Positions 8,340-15,919 of a DNA stretch of 64,000 nucleotides are shown one piece after another (the stretch's first letter is position 1; each line of letters starts with the position of its first letter). This stretch comes from Streptomyces bottropensis ATCC 25435. Its GTDB lineage: Bacteria > Actinomycetota > Actinomycetes > Streptomycetales > Streptomycetaceae. The position numbers were made by a program, and so were the translations under genes. Location of the stretch: contig NZ_KB911581.1 in the NCBI RefSeq assembly GCF_000383595.1, positions 3,726,265 through 3,790,264 of the forward strand, written 5' to 3'. The notes under the pieces are model-generated. The model ran no database searches. It was not told where the DNA came from and was given only the letters and a program-made list of their open reading frames with translations.

Positions 8340-8960
8340 GTGTTCACCGGAATCGTCGAAGAGCTGGGTGAGGTCACCGCCGTCGAGAAGCTCGGCGACT
8401 CCTCCCGCTTCCGTCTGCGCGGCCCCGTCGTCACCGAGGGCGCGCGCCACGGTGACTCCATCGCCGTCAACGGTGTCTGTCTCACGGTCGTGGAGCACGA
8501 GGACGACTGGTTCACCGCCGACGTCATGGCGGAGAGCCTGCAACGCTCCAGCCTCGGCGCCCTCATCGTCGGCTCCCGCGTCAACCTCGAACGCCCCATG
8601 GCCGTCGGCGACCGCCTCGGTGGGCACATCGTGCAGGGGCACGTCGACGGCACGGGCGAGGTCATCGAGCGCAAGCCGTCCGAGAACTGGGAGATCGTCA
8701 AGATCTCGCTCCCCGCGGACCTCACCCGGTACGTCGTCGAGAAGGGCTCCATCACCGTCGACGGCATCAGCCTCACCGTCGTCGACGCCGGCCCGGACTA
8801 CTTCACCGTCAGCCTCATCCCGACCACGCTCGACCTGACCACGCTCGGCCGCAAGCAGCCCGGTGACCCGGTCAACCTCGAGGTCGACGTCATCGCCAAG
8901 TACGTCGAGCGTCTGCTGGGCGACCAGGGGGCGGCGGGAGCCCGGGGAGCGGGGCGGTGA
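8340..8960 (+). CDS. ribE: Riboflavin synthase, alpha subunit
   Basis: A 206-aa riboflavin synthase that dismutates two 6,7-dimethyl-8-ribityllumazine molecules into riboflavin and the pyrimidinedione. It has the family's two tandem lumazine-binding barrels: residues 1-97 ([10 protein letters not shown] start, [12 protein letters not shown]) and 98-190 ([25 protein letters not shown]). Length is typical. The GTG at 8340 is preceded by AGGAGG (8325-8330) at a 9-nt distance. It is the first gene of an FMN-riboswitch-controlled operon, and its stop overlaps the next start in GTGA, which indicates translational coupling. Confidence 0.96.
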   Translation: MFTGIVEELGEVTAVEKLGDSSRFRLRGPVVTEGARHGDSIAVNGVCLTVVEHEDDWFTADVMAESLQRSSLGALIVGSRVNLERPMAVGDRLGGHIVQGHVDGTGEVIERKPSENWEIVKISLPADLTRYVVEKGSITVDGISLTVVDAGPDYFTVSLIPTTLDLTTLGRKQPGDPVNLEVDVIAKYVERLLGDQGAAGARGAGR

Positions 8961-9589
8961 ACTCGCTGAACACCGTCGCCTTCACGGCCTTCGGCCAGCA
9001 GATCCTCTGGTCGGACATGATCGGCAACATCCTCGGCCTGATCGCCCTCGCCCTCGGCGCGGTCCGCTCCCTGTGGAACTGGCCCGTGCAGTTCCTCTCC
9101 GGCCTCGTCCTCTTCGGCGCCTTCGTCGGCCATCTGACCGGCAGCGCCGGCAAGCAGGTCATCGTCATGGCCGTCGCCGCGTACGGCTGGTGGCAGTGGA
9201 GCCGTACGCAGGGGCGGTCCGCGGACGGCGCCATCACCCCGCGCTTCGCCACCTGGCGCGAGCGCGGCTACCTGATCGCCGGCGCCGTGCTCGGCACCCT
9301 CGCCGTCGGCGCGCTCTTCACCGCGTTCCCGACGCTGTCCTGGGACCCCTGGCCGGACGCGTACATCTTCACCGGCACCATCGTCGCCATGTACGCCCAG
9401 GCACGCGGCATGGTCGAGTTCTGGTTCGCCTGGCTGCTGGTCGACCTCGTGGGCGTCCCGCTCAACTTCGCCAACGGCTACGCCTTCTCCGGTTTCGTCT
9501 ACATCATCTACGGCGCGCTCGTCCTGTGGGGCATGCGCGACTGGTGGCTGCGCTCGCGCAAGCCCGCTCTGGAAGGAGCCCCGGCATGA
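8957..9589 (+). CDS. ribM: Riboflavin transporter of the PnuC-like family (RibM/PnuX type)
   Basis: A 210-aa membrane protein with about six helices and the PnuC-family aromatic segments ([27 protein letters not shown]). PnuC homologues placed inside FMN-riboswitch operons in actinobacteria (PnuX of Corynebacterium, RibM of S. davaonensis) take up riboflavin rather than nicotinamide riboside, and this gene has exactly that position. It would bring riboflavin or analogues across the plasma membrane. The GTG at 8957 overlaps the ribE stop; its own stop overlaps the ribBA start in ATGA. Confidence 0.85.
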   Translation: MNSLNTVAFTAFGQQILWSDMIGNILGLIALALGAVRSLWNWPVQFLSGLVLFGAFVGHLTGSAGKQVIVMAVAAYGWWQWSRTQGRSADGAITPRFATWRERGYLIAGAVLGTLAVGALFTAFPTLSWDPWPDAYIFTGTIVAMYAQARGMVEFWFAWLLVDLVGVPLNFANGYAFSGFVYIIYGALVLWGMRDWWLRSRKPALEGAPA

Positions 9590-10875
9590 CCACGGCGCCG
9601 ATCCTGTACAGCACCAGCGACATCGAGAGCTTCGCGCTCGACCCCGTCGAGCAGGCCATCGCCGACATCGCGGCCGGCCGCCCGGTCGTCGTCGTCGACG
9701 ACGAGGACCGCGAGAACGAGGGCGACCTCGTCGTCGCCGCGGAGAAGGCCACCCCCGAGATCATCGCCTTCATGATGAGCGAGTGCCGGGGCATGATCTG
9801 CGCCCCCATGGAGGGCGACGAGCTGGACCGGCTCGAACTGCCGCAGATGGTGCAGCAGAACACCGAGTCCATGCGCACGGCCTTCACCGTCACGGTCGAC
9901 GCGGCCCCGCGGCACGGTGTCACCACCGGCATCTCCGCCGCCGACCGCGCCACCACCCTGCAGCTCCTGGCCTCCGGTACCGCCGAGCCGGGCGACTTCG
10001 TCCGCCCCGGCCACATCTTCCCGCTGCGCGCCCGCACCGGTGGGGTGCTCGTGCGCGACGGCCACACCGAGGCAGCCGTGGACCTCGCCCGTCTCGCGGG
10101 TCTGCGCCCGGCCGGGGCGATCGTCGAGATCGCCGGCGAGGACGGCCGGATGCTCCGCCTGCCCGAGCTGATCCCCTTCGCCCGCAAGCACGGGCTGACG
10201 ATCATCTCCATCGAGGACCTCATCGCCTACCGCCGCTCCGCCGAGCCCACCGTCAGGCGCGAGGCGAAGACCCAACTCCCCACCGAGTTCGGCGACTTCA
10301 CGGCATACGGCTACCGCTCCACCGTCGACGGCGTGGAGCATGTCGCCCTCGTCCACGGTGAGATCGGCGACGGCGAGGACGTCCTCGTGCGCGTCCACTC
10401 CGAATGCCTCACCGGCGACATCTTCCACTCGCTGCGCTGCGACTGCGGCCCCCAGCTGGGGACCTCCCTCGAACGCGTCGCCGCCGAGGGCCGGGGCGTC
10501 GTCGTCTATCTGCGCGGCCACGAGGGCCGGGGCATCGGACTGCTGTCCAAGCTGCGCGCCTACGAACTCCAGGAGCGCGGCCGCGACACCCTCGACGCCA
10601 ACCTGGAGCTGGGCCTGCCCGCCGACGCCCGGGACTACGGCGCCGGCGCGCAGATCCTCGTGGACCTGGGCGTACGCAGCCTGCGCCTGATGACCAACAA
10701 CCCCCAGAAGACCGACGCCCTCGTCCGGCACGGCCTGCGCGTCACCGACCGCGAACCGATGCCGGTCCGCGCGGGCGAGCACAACCTCCGCTACCTGCGC
10801 ACCAAGCGCGACCGGATGGGCCACGACCTGCCCTGGCTGGACACCACCACGGCGTCCACCTGCGGCGCCCAGTAA
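9586..10875 (+). CDS. ribBA: Bifunctional DHBP synthase / GTP cyclohydrolase II
   Basis: A 429-aa fusion supplying both riboflavin precursors. The N-terminal domain (about 1-205) makes 3,4-dihydroxy-2-butanone 4-phosphate from ribulose 5-phosphate and carries [11 protein letters not shown] at 38-48. The C-terminal domain (about 207-420) opens GTP and has the zinc cysteines C274, C285 and C287 ([17 protein letters not shown]) plus the catalytic loop [12 protein letters not shown]. Both active sites look intact, so both activities are expected. The ATG at 9586 overlaps the ribM stop and is preceded by GGAAGGA (9571-9577). Confidence 0.96.
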   Translation: MTTAPILYSTSDIESFALDPVEQAIADIAAGRPVVVVDDEDRENEGDLVVAAEKATPEIIAFMMSECRGMICAPMEGDELDRLELPQMVQQNTESMRTAFTVTVDAAPRHGVTTGISAADRATTLQLLASGTAEPGDFVRPGHIFPLRARTGGVLVRDGHTEAAVDLARLAGLRPAGAIVEIAGEDGRMLRLPELIPFARKHGLTIISIEDLIAYRRSAEPTVRREAKTQLPTEFGDFTAYGYRSTVDGVEHVALVHGEIGDGEDVLVRVHSECLTGDIFHSLRCDCGPQLGTSLERVAAEGRGVVVYLRGHEGRGIGLLSKLRAYELQERGRDTLDANLELGLPADARDYGAGAQILVDLGVRSLRLMTNNPQKTDALVRHGLRVTDREPMPVRAGEHNLRYLRTKRDRMGHDLPWLDTTTASTCGAQ

Positions 10876-10925
10876 CAACCAGCGGCAAGATCCACGAACA
10901 GCAGTCCCAGGAACCAAGGAGCAAC

Positions 10926-11411
10926 GTGAGCGGCAAGGGCGCACCCGAACTGTCCGTACGCAACTGCGGCGACCTGCGCGTCGCGGTCATCGCGGCCCAA
11001 TGGCACGAGAAGGTGATGGACGGCCTCGTCGAAGGCGCCCTGCGCGCCCTGCACGACCTGGGCATCGACGAGCCGACCCTGCTGCGGGTCCCCGGCAGCT
11101 GGGAACTCCCGGTCGTCGCCAAGGTCCTCGCGGGCCGCGGCTACGACGCCATCGTGGCCCTCGGCGTCGTCATCCGCGGCGGCACCCCCCACTTCGAGTA
11201 CGTGTGCCAGGGCGTCACCCAGGGCCTCACCCAGGTCTCCGTCGACACCGGCGTCCCCGTCGGCATGGGCGTGCTGACCTGCGACACCGAGGAGCAGGCC
11301 CTGGACCGCGCCGGTATCGAGGGCTCGAACGAGGACAAGGGCCACGAGGCGGTGACGGCGGCGGTGGCGACCGCGGCCACCCTCCGCTCAGTATCTGAAC
11401 CCTGGCGCTGA
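10926..11411 (+). CDS. ribH: 6,7-dimethyl-8-ribityllumazine synthase
   Basis: A 161-aa lumazine synthase that condenses the ribBA products' downstream intermediates into lumazine, the substrate of RibE. Family features are the [13 protein letters not shown] segment, the [15 protein letters not shown] active-site region with its catalytic His, and a [12 protein letters not shown] segment. Such proteins assemble as pentamers or 60-mers. The GTG at 10926 follows AAGGAG (10916-10921) and lies 50 nt after ribBA. It probably ends the riboflavin part of the operon; hisE begins 34 nt later. Confidence 0.95.
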   Translation: MSGKGAPELSVRNCGDLRVAVIAAQWHEKVMDGLVEGALRALHDLGIDEPTLLRVPGSWELPVVAKVLAGRGYDAIVALGVVIRGGTPHFEYVCQGVTQGLTQVSVDTGVPVGMGVLTCDTEEQALDRAGIEGSNEDKGHEAVTAAVATAATLRSVSEPWR

Positions 11412-11445
11412 GGCGGGGCCGGTTGCGCGTAGGGTGAGGCTCACC

Positions 11446-11718
11446 ATGTCCAAGAAGACGTTCGAGGAGCTGTTCACCGAGCTCCAGCACAAGGCCGCCA
11501 CCGGCGACCCCGCCACTTCCCGCACCGCAGAGCTGGTCGACAAGGGCGTCCATGCCATCGGCAAGAAGGTCGTCGAAGAGGCCGCCGAGGTCTGGATGGC
11601 CGCCGAGTACGAGGGCAAGGAAGCGGCCGCCGAGGAGATCTCGCAGCTGCTGTACCACGTCCAGGTGATGATGGTCGCCCGCGGCATCTCCCTGGACGAC
11701 GTGTACGCCCACCTCTGA
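11446..11718 (+). CDS. hisE: Phosphoribosyl-ATP pyrophosphatase
   Basis: A 90-aa all-helical enzyme of the MazG-like fold that hydrolyses phosphoribosyl-ATP to phosphoribosyl-AMP, the second step of histidine synthesis. The metal-binding EEAAEVWMA and [12 protein letters not shown] helices are intact. The ATG at 11446 is preferred over an in-frame GTG at 11434 because the homologous start is MSKKTFEEL and GTGAGG (11434-11439) serves as its ribosome site. It sits between ribH and hisG, only 34 and 48 nt away, so the riboflavin riboswitch may influence it by read-through. Confidence 0.95.
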   Translation: MSKKTFEELFTELQHKAATGDPATSRTAELVDKGVHAIGKKVVEEAAEVWMAAEYEGKEAAAEEISQLLYHVQVMMVARGISLDDVYAHL

Positions 11719-11766
11719 ACCGCACCGCACGCATCCCCTACCGAACGAACGAAGGAAGCTCGCCTC

Positions 11767-12630
11767 ATGCTGCGCATCGCCGTCCCCAACAAGGGTTCCC
11801 TGTCCGGACCTGCGGGGGAGATGCTGCATGAGGCCGGCTACCAGCAGCGCCGGGAGTCCAAGGAGCTGCGGATCGTCGACCCGGTCAACGAGGTGGAGTT
11901 CTTCTACCTCCGCCCCCGCGACATCGCGATCTACGTCTCCTCCGGCCGCCTCGACATCGGCATCACCGGCCGGGACCTGCTCATCGACTCCGGCGCCAAC
12001 GCCGAGGAGATCCTCCCGCTCGGCTTCGCCCGCTCCACCTTCCGCTTCGCCTCCAAGCCGGGAACGGCGAACGGCGTCGAGGACCTCAAGGGCAAGACGG
12101 TCGCCACCTCCTACGAGGGCATCGTCGCCGGGCACCTCGCGGACAACGGCATCGACGCCTCCGTGGTCCACCTCGACGGAGCAGTCGAGACCGCCATCGA
12201 ACTGGGCGTCGCCGAGGTCATCGCCGACGTCGTCGAGACCGGCACCTCCCTGCGCAACGCGGGCCTCGAGGTGTTCGGTGAGCCGATCATGAAGTCCGAG
12301 GCCGTCGTCATCCGCCGCGTCGGCGCCGACACGTCCGCGGAGTCGGAGAACGAGCCCAAGGTGCAGCAGTTCCTGCGCCGCCTCCAGGGCGTCCTCGTCG
12401 CCCGGACGTACGTGATGATGGACTACGACTGCCGCGTCGAGCAGCTGGAGAAGGCCGTCGCCCTCACACCGGGCCTGGAGTCCCCTACCGTCTCGCCGCT
12501 GCACAACGAGGGCTGGGTCGCCGTCCGCGCCATGGTCCCGGCCAAGGAGGCCCAGCGGATCATGGACGATCTGTACGACATCGGCGCGCGGGCCATCCTG
12601 ACCACCGCCATCCACGCCTGCCGCCTCTGA
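11767..12630 (+). CDS. hisG: ATP phosphoribosyltransferase (long form)
   Basis: A 287-aa enzyme for the first committed step of histidine synthesis, joining ATP and PRPP. Its length shows the long, hexameric HisG with a C-terminal regulatory domain (about 215-287; ending ILTTAIHACRL) that normally gives histidine feedback inhibition and makes HisZ unnecessary. The start MLRIAVPNKGSL and the PRPP loop ETGTSLRNAGLEV (about 158-170) are typical. AAGGAAGC (11752-11759) precedes the ATG. It is co-directional with hisE and separate from the rest of the his genes, none of which is in this window. Confidence 0.96.
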   Translation: MLRIAVPNKGSLSGPAGEMLHEAGYQQRRESKELRIVDPVNEVEFFYLRPRDIAIYVSSGRLDIGITGRDLLIDSGANAEEILPLGFARSTFRFASKPGTANGVEDLKGKTVATSYEGIVAGHLADNGIDASVVHLDGAVETAIELGVAEVIADVVETGTSLRNAGLEVFGEPIMKSEAVVIRRVGADTSAESENEPKVQQFLRRLQGVLVARTYVMMDYDCRVEQLEKAVALTPGLESPTVSPLHNEGWVAVRAMVPAKEAQRIMDDLYDIGARAILTTAIHACRL

Positions 12631-12649
12631 CGGCCGGGAGCCGCACGCC

Positions 12650-13114
12650 ATGCCGGACCAGTCCGCCCTCCCCGCCCTGCCGGTCACTTTTCGGCCGGGC
12701 CGCACCCGCGCCGTGCTGCTGTCGGCCGCGGGCGCGATCTTCGTGGTCATCACGGTGGTCGCGCTGCTGCTGCCGACGCTCGGCCCCGGGGAGCGGCTCA
12801 GTTTCGTCTTCACGGCGGCCATGCTCGCCGGGGTGCTGGGTGTGCTCTCCCGGCCCCGGGTGGTCGCCGACGAATCCGGTGTGACCGTCGTCAACATCGC
12901 CGGGCGGCGGCACCTGGGCTGGGCGGAGATCGTGCAGGTGAACCTGCGGGTCGGCGACCCCTGGGTCTTCCTCGACCTCACCGACGGCACCAGCCTGCCC
13001 GCGCTCGGCATCCAGCCGGGCATCGCCAAGAAGCGCGCCATCGAGGACGCCCGGACGCTCCGGGCGCTGGTCGAGGCCCGGTCGGTCACCGAGCCGGAGC
13101 AGCGTCAGGACTGA
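12650..13114 (+). CDS. PH-domain membrane protein of unknown role
   Basis: A 154-aa protein with two hydrophobic helices (about 22-42 and 52-66) followed by a domain resembling bacterial PH-like folds (RPRVVADESGVTVVNIAGRR, then WAEIVQVNL and WVFLDLTDG). Such proteins are common behind hisG in streptomycetes; their function is unknown. The ATG at 12650 is 19 nt after hisG, so it probably belongs to the same transcript. Nothing links it directly to histidine or riboflavin metabolism. Confidence 0.75.
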   Translation: MPDQSALPALPVTFRPGRTRAVLLSAAGAIFVVITVVALLLPTLGPGERLSFVFTAAMLAGVLGVLSRPRVVADESGVTVVNIAGRRHLGWAEIVQVNLRVGDPWVFLDLTDGTSLPALGIQPGIAKKRAIEDARTLRALVEARSVTEPEQRQD

Positions 13115-13243
13115 CCCTGCTCAGCCACCGGGGCGCGACGCTTGCGCACATCGGGGACGGCCCGGAGCAGGACCGGAGCAAGATCTGGGCCGACTCAGGG
13201 CCGCCGCCCCTGCCGCAGTGGCCCCTGTCTTGATTAATCTGTT

Positions 13244-13329
13244 GGCGGAGGCGTTTTCGTCGCGCCTCCGCCTCTGCCGTTCCGCCCCCGGAAGGCAGGG
13301 GCTCCCTGCTAGTTCGAGGAGTGACTCCT
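13244..13329 (+). promoter_or_regulatory. Structured leader upstream of the CNNM pair: three hairpins
   Basis: Three hairpins follow one another: GGCGGAGGCG/CGCCTCCGCC (13244-13253 with 13263-13272), GCAGGG/CCCTGC (13295-13300 with 13304-13309) and AGGAG/CTCCT (13317-13321 with 13325-13329). The first could terminate transcription from the rib-his operon. All precede the ATG at 13396 by 65-150 nt. I do not recognise a known riboswitch class; an ion-sensing leader is possible because the downstream proteins are CorC-like. Confidence 0.45.
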
Positions 13330-13395
13330 TCCAGCGATGGACGGATCGTCCTGTAGTACCTGCGTCGCCCCCTCCAGGCCCATCGAGGCGGCGGC

Positions 13396-14739
13396 ATGAT
13401 CATCCCCCTGTTGCTCCTCGGAGCCGCGTTCCTGCTGATCCTCGCCAACGGCTTCTTCGTGGCCGCCGAGTTCGGCCTCGTGACGGTCGAGCGGGCGGAG
13501 GCCGAGAAGGCCGCTGCCGAGGGTGACCGCCGGGCCCACAAGGTGGTGGACGCGCTCAAGGAGCTGTCGTTCCAGCTCTCCGGCACCCAGCTCGGCATCA
13601 CCATCACCTCCCTCGTCGTCGGCATGCTCGCCGAACCGGCGCTCGCGGAGATACTCCACGGCCCCTTCACCGCCCTCGGCATACCCGAAGGCGCGGTCTC
13701 CGGGATCGCCGTGGTCGTCGGCATGCTGCTGGCCTCCGCCGTGCAGATGGTGATCGGCGAGCTGGTGCCCAAGAACTGGGCGGTGTCGAAGCCGATGCAG
13801 GTCGCCCGTTTCGTCGCGGGCCCCCAGTACGTCTTCTCCCGCCTCTTCCGCCCGGTCATCGCCGCGCTCAACGCGGTCGCCAACCGTCTGGTCCGCGCCT
13901 TCGGCGTCGAACCCACCGACGAGCTGGCCTCCGCCCGCACCCCCGGCGAACTGGTCTCCCTCGCCCGGCACTCGGCCCAGGCCGGCGCGCTGGAACAGGA
14001 CACGGCCGACCTCTTCGTCCGCACCCTCTCCCTGGGCGAGCTGACCGCGGAGAACGTGATGACGCCGCGCGTGAAGGTCAGCGCCCTGCAGTCGTCGGCC
14101 ACCGCCGAGGACGTGGTCAACCTGACCCGGGCCACCGGCCTCTCCCGCTTCCCCGTCTACCGGGAGCGGATCGACGAGATCGTCGGCATGGCCCACCTCA
14201 AGGACGCCCTCGCGATCCCGGCCCACGAACGGCTGCACACCCTGGTCGGGCGTATCGCGAAGGCCCCGCTGCTGGTCCCGGAGTCGCTTCCGGTGCAGCC
14301 GCTCCTGGCCCGGCTGCGCAGCGAGCAGCCCATCGCCGTCGTCGTCGACGAGTACGGCGGCACGGCCGGGGTGGTGACCCTGGAGGACATCGTCGAGGAA
14401 CTGGTCGGCGAGGTCCGCGACGAGCACGACGGGCACGAGCGGCCCGAACTCGCCGCCGCCCCGCCCGAGGACGGCCGCCTCGCCTGGGACGCCGACGGCA
14501 GCTGCCGGGTCGACGCGCTCCAGCGCATCGGCCTCGACGTCCCGGAGGGCCCCTACGAGACGGTCGCCGGCCTGGTCGCCGACCTCCTCGGCCGTATCCC
14601 CGCGCCGGGCGACAAGGCCGAGCTGCCCGGCTGGCGGCTCGCGGTGCGGCAGGTCGGGCACTACCGGGCGGAGCGCGTACGCCTGGTGCGCACCGCCCCC
14701 GCCACGGACTCCGCCCCACTCGCGGAGGCGGCCCGATGA
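13396..14739 (+). CDS. Hemolysin-family / CNNM-CorC-like membrane protein, first copy
   Basis: A 447-aa protein with the family's three parts: an N-terminal DUF21 membrane domain (about 1-190; ANGFFVAAEFGLVTVERA near the start), a pair of CBS domains (about 205-335; VMTPRVKV, VDEYGGTAGVVTLEDIVEELVG) and a C-terminal CorC_HlyC domain (about 350-430). Relatives are implicated in magnesium or cobalt export and resistance, not in haemolysis. There is no strong ribosome site at the ATG. Its stop overlaps the start of a second copy in ATGA, so the two are translated together and may form a heteromer. Confidence 0.9.
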   Translation: MIIPLLLLGAAFLLILANGFFVAAEFGLVTVERAEAEKAAAEGDRRAHKVVDALKELSFQLSGTQLGITITSLVVGMLAEPALAEILHGPFTALGIPEGAVSGIAVVVGMLLASAVQMVIGELVPKNWAVSKPMQVARFVAGPQYVFSRLFRPVIAALNAVANRLVRAFGVEPTDELASARTPGELVSLARHSAQAGALEQDTADLFVRTLSLGELTAENVMTPRVKVSALQSSATAEDVVNLTRATGLSRFPVYRERIDEIVGMAHLKDALAIPAHERLHTLVGRIAKAPLLVPESLPVQPLLARLRSEQPIAVVVDEYGGTAGVVTLEDIVEELVGEVRDEHDGHERPELAAAPPEDGRLAWDADGSCRVDALQRIGLDVPEGPYETVAGLVADLLGRIPAPGDKAELPGWRLAVRQVGHYRAERVRLVRTAPATDSAPLAEAAR

Positions 14740-15824
14740 GCATGCTCCAACTCCTGTTCGCCCTGCTCCTCGTGCTCGCCAACGGCTTCTTCGTCGGCGC
14801 CGAGTTCGCCCTGGTCTCGGTCCGCCGCAGCCAGATCGAACCCCTCGGGACCACACGGGCCCGTCAGGTTCTCTACGGCCTGGAGAACCTGCCCCAGATG
14901 ATGGCGGCGGCCCAGTTCGGCATCACCGTCTGCTCGCTGACGCTGGGCGCGGTGGCCGAGCCGACGGTGGCGCAGCTGCTGGAGCCCGTCTTCGAGGCGA
15001 TCCGTCTGCCGCACGGCGTGATCCACCCCCTGGGCTATGTGATCGCCCTCGCCGCCGTCGTCTTCCTGCACCTGGTGATCGGCGAGATGCTGCCGAAGAA
15101 CCTGGCGATGGCGGCGCCGGAGAAGACGGCGCTGTGGCTGAGCCCGGCGCTGGTGGCCTTCGCGAGGCTGTGCAAGCCGGTCACGATCGGTCTCGGCGCC
15201 GGTGCCCGCCTCGTGCTGAAGCTCTTCCACGTCGAGCCCAAGGACGAGGTCGAGGCGGTCTTCACCAGCGTCCAGCTGGTGCGGCTGGTGGAGGACTCCG
15301 GCCAGGCCGGGCTGCTCGACCCCGAGGAGCAGGAACGCCTGGAGGACGCGCTGGAGCTGGGCTCCCGCCCGGTGACGGACGTCCTGCTGAGGCGTGACTC
15401 CCTGGTGACGGTGGTTCCCTCGGTGACCCCGGCCGAGGTGGTCGCCCTGACCGCCCGCACCGGCTACTCCCGCTTCCCGGTGGTAGCCGAGAACGGCGCC
15501 TTCATGGGCCGCTACCTCCACGTCAAGGACGTCCTCGACCTGGAGGACTCCGACCGCGCCGTCCCCCAGCAGATCTGGCGCCCCATGACCACCCTCCGCG
15601 CGGAACTCCCGCTGGACGACGCGCTGACCGTCATGCGCCGGGCCGCCACCCACCTCGCCCAGGTGGCGGACTCCTCCGGCAAGGTGCTGGGTCTGGTCGC
15701 CCTGGAGGACGTCCTGGAACTCATCGTCGGCGAGGTCCGCGACCCGGCCCACCGCGAGGTGCACCCGGTCCGCCTGTCCGAACCAAGGGGCAGCGAGACC
15801 CCGGAGGAGGTCCTGGCGAGCTGA
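14736..15824 (+). CDS. Hemolysin-family / CNNM-CorC-like membrane protein, second copy
   Basis: A 362-aa paralogue of the preceding gene, with the DUF21 membrane domain (ANGFFVGAEFALVSVRRSQ at about 15-33) and CBS pair (to about 345) but lacking the C-terminal CorC_HlyC domain that the first copy has. The CBS domains could bind an adenine nucleotide. Loss of the C-terminal domain in the downstream partner is a recurrent feature of such tandem pairs in actinobacteria, as far as I recall. Start ATG overlaps the upstream stop. A strong hairpin follows at 15833. Confidence 0.9.
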   Translation: MSMLQLLFALLLVLANGFFVGAEFALVSVRRSQIEPLGTTRARQVLYGLENLPQMMAAAQFGITVCSLTLGAVAEPTVAQLLEPVFEAIRLPHGVIHPLGYVIALAAVVFLHLVIGEMLPKNLAMAAPEKTALWLSPALVAFARLCKPVTIGLGAGARLVLKLFHVEPKDEVEAVFTSVQLVRLVEDSGQAGLLDPEEQERLEDALELGSRPVTDVLLRRDSLVTVVPSVTPAEVVALTARTGYSRFPVVAENGAFMGRYLHVKDVLDLEDSDRAVPQQIWRPMTTLRAELPLDDALTVMRRAATHLAQVADSSGKVLGLVALEDVLELIVGEVRDPAHREVHPVRLSEPRGSETPEEVLAS

Positions 15825-15832
15825 CGACGCTG

Positions 15833-15868
15833 CCCCCGCGCCCCTGTCGCCTTTCAGGGGCGCGGGGG
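15833..15868. terminator. Bidirectional hairpin terminator
   Basis: Perfect 14-bp stem: CCCCCGCGCCCCTG (15833-15846) and CAGGGGCGCGGGGG (15855-15868), loop of 8. It lies between the convergent CNNM operon and the AAA gene. The right arm reads into GACTGCG, so it is also a diverged copy of the dispersed GGGGCGCGGG-GAACTGCGCG intergenic repeat. Confidence 0.7.
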
Positions 15869-15919
15869 ACTGCGTGAACGCGGCGGGGGCGAGATGAAAT
15901 CCCCGGACCACCTCCCGCC

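Noticed and set aside
13396..15824. Annotating the CNNM-like pair as haemolysins
   Set aside because: The family name is historical; domains are DUF21, CBS and CorC_HlyC, which point to ion transport.
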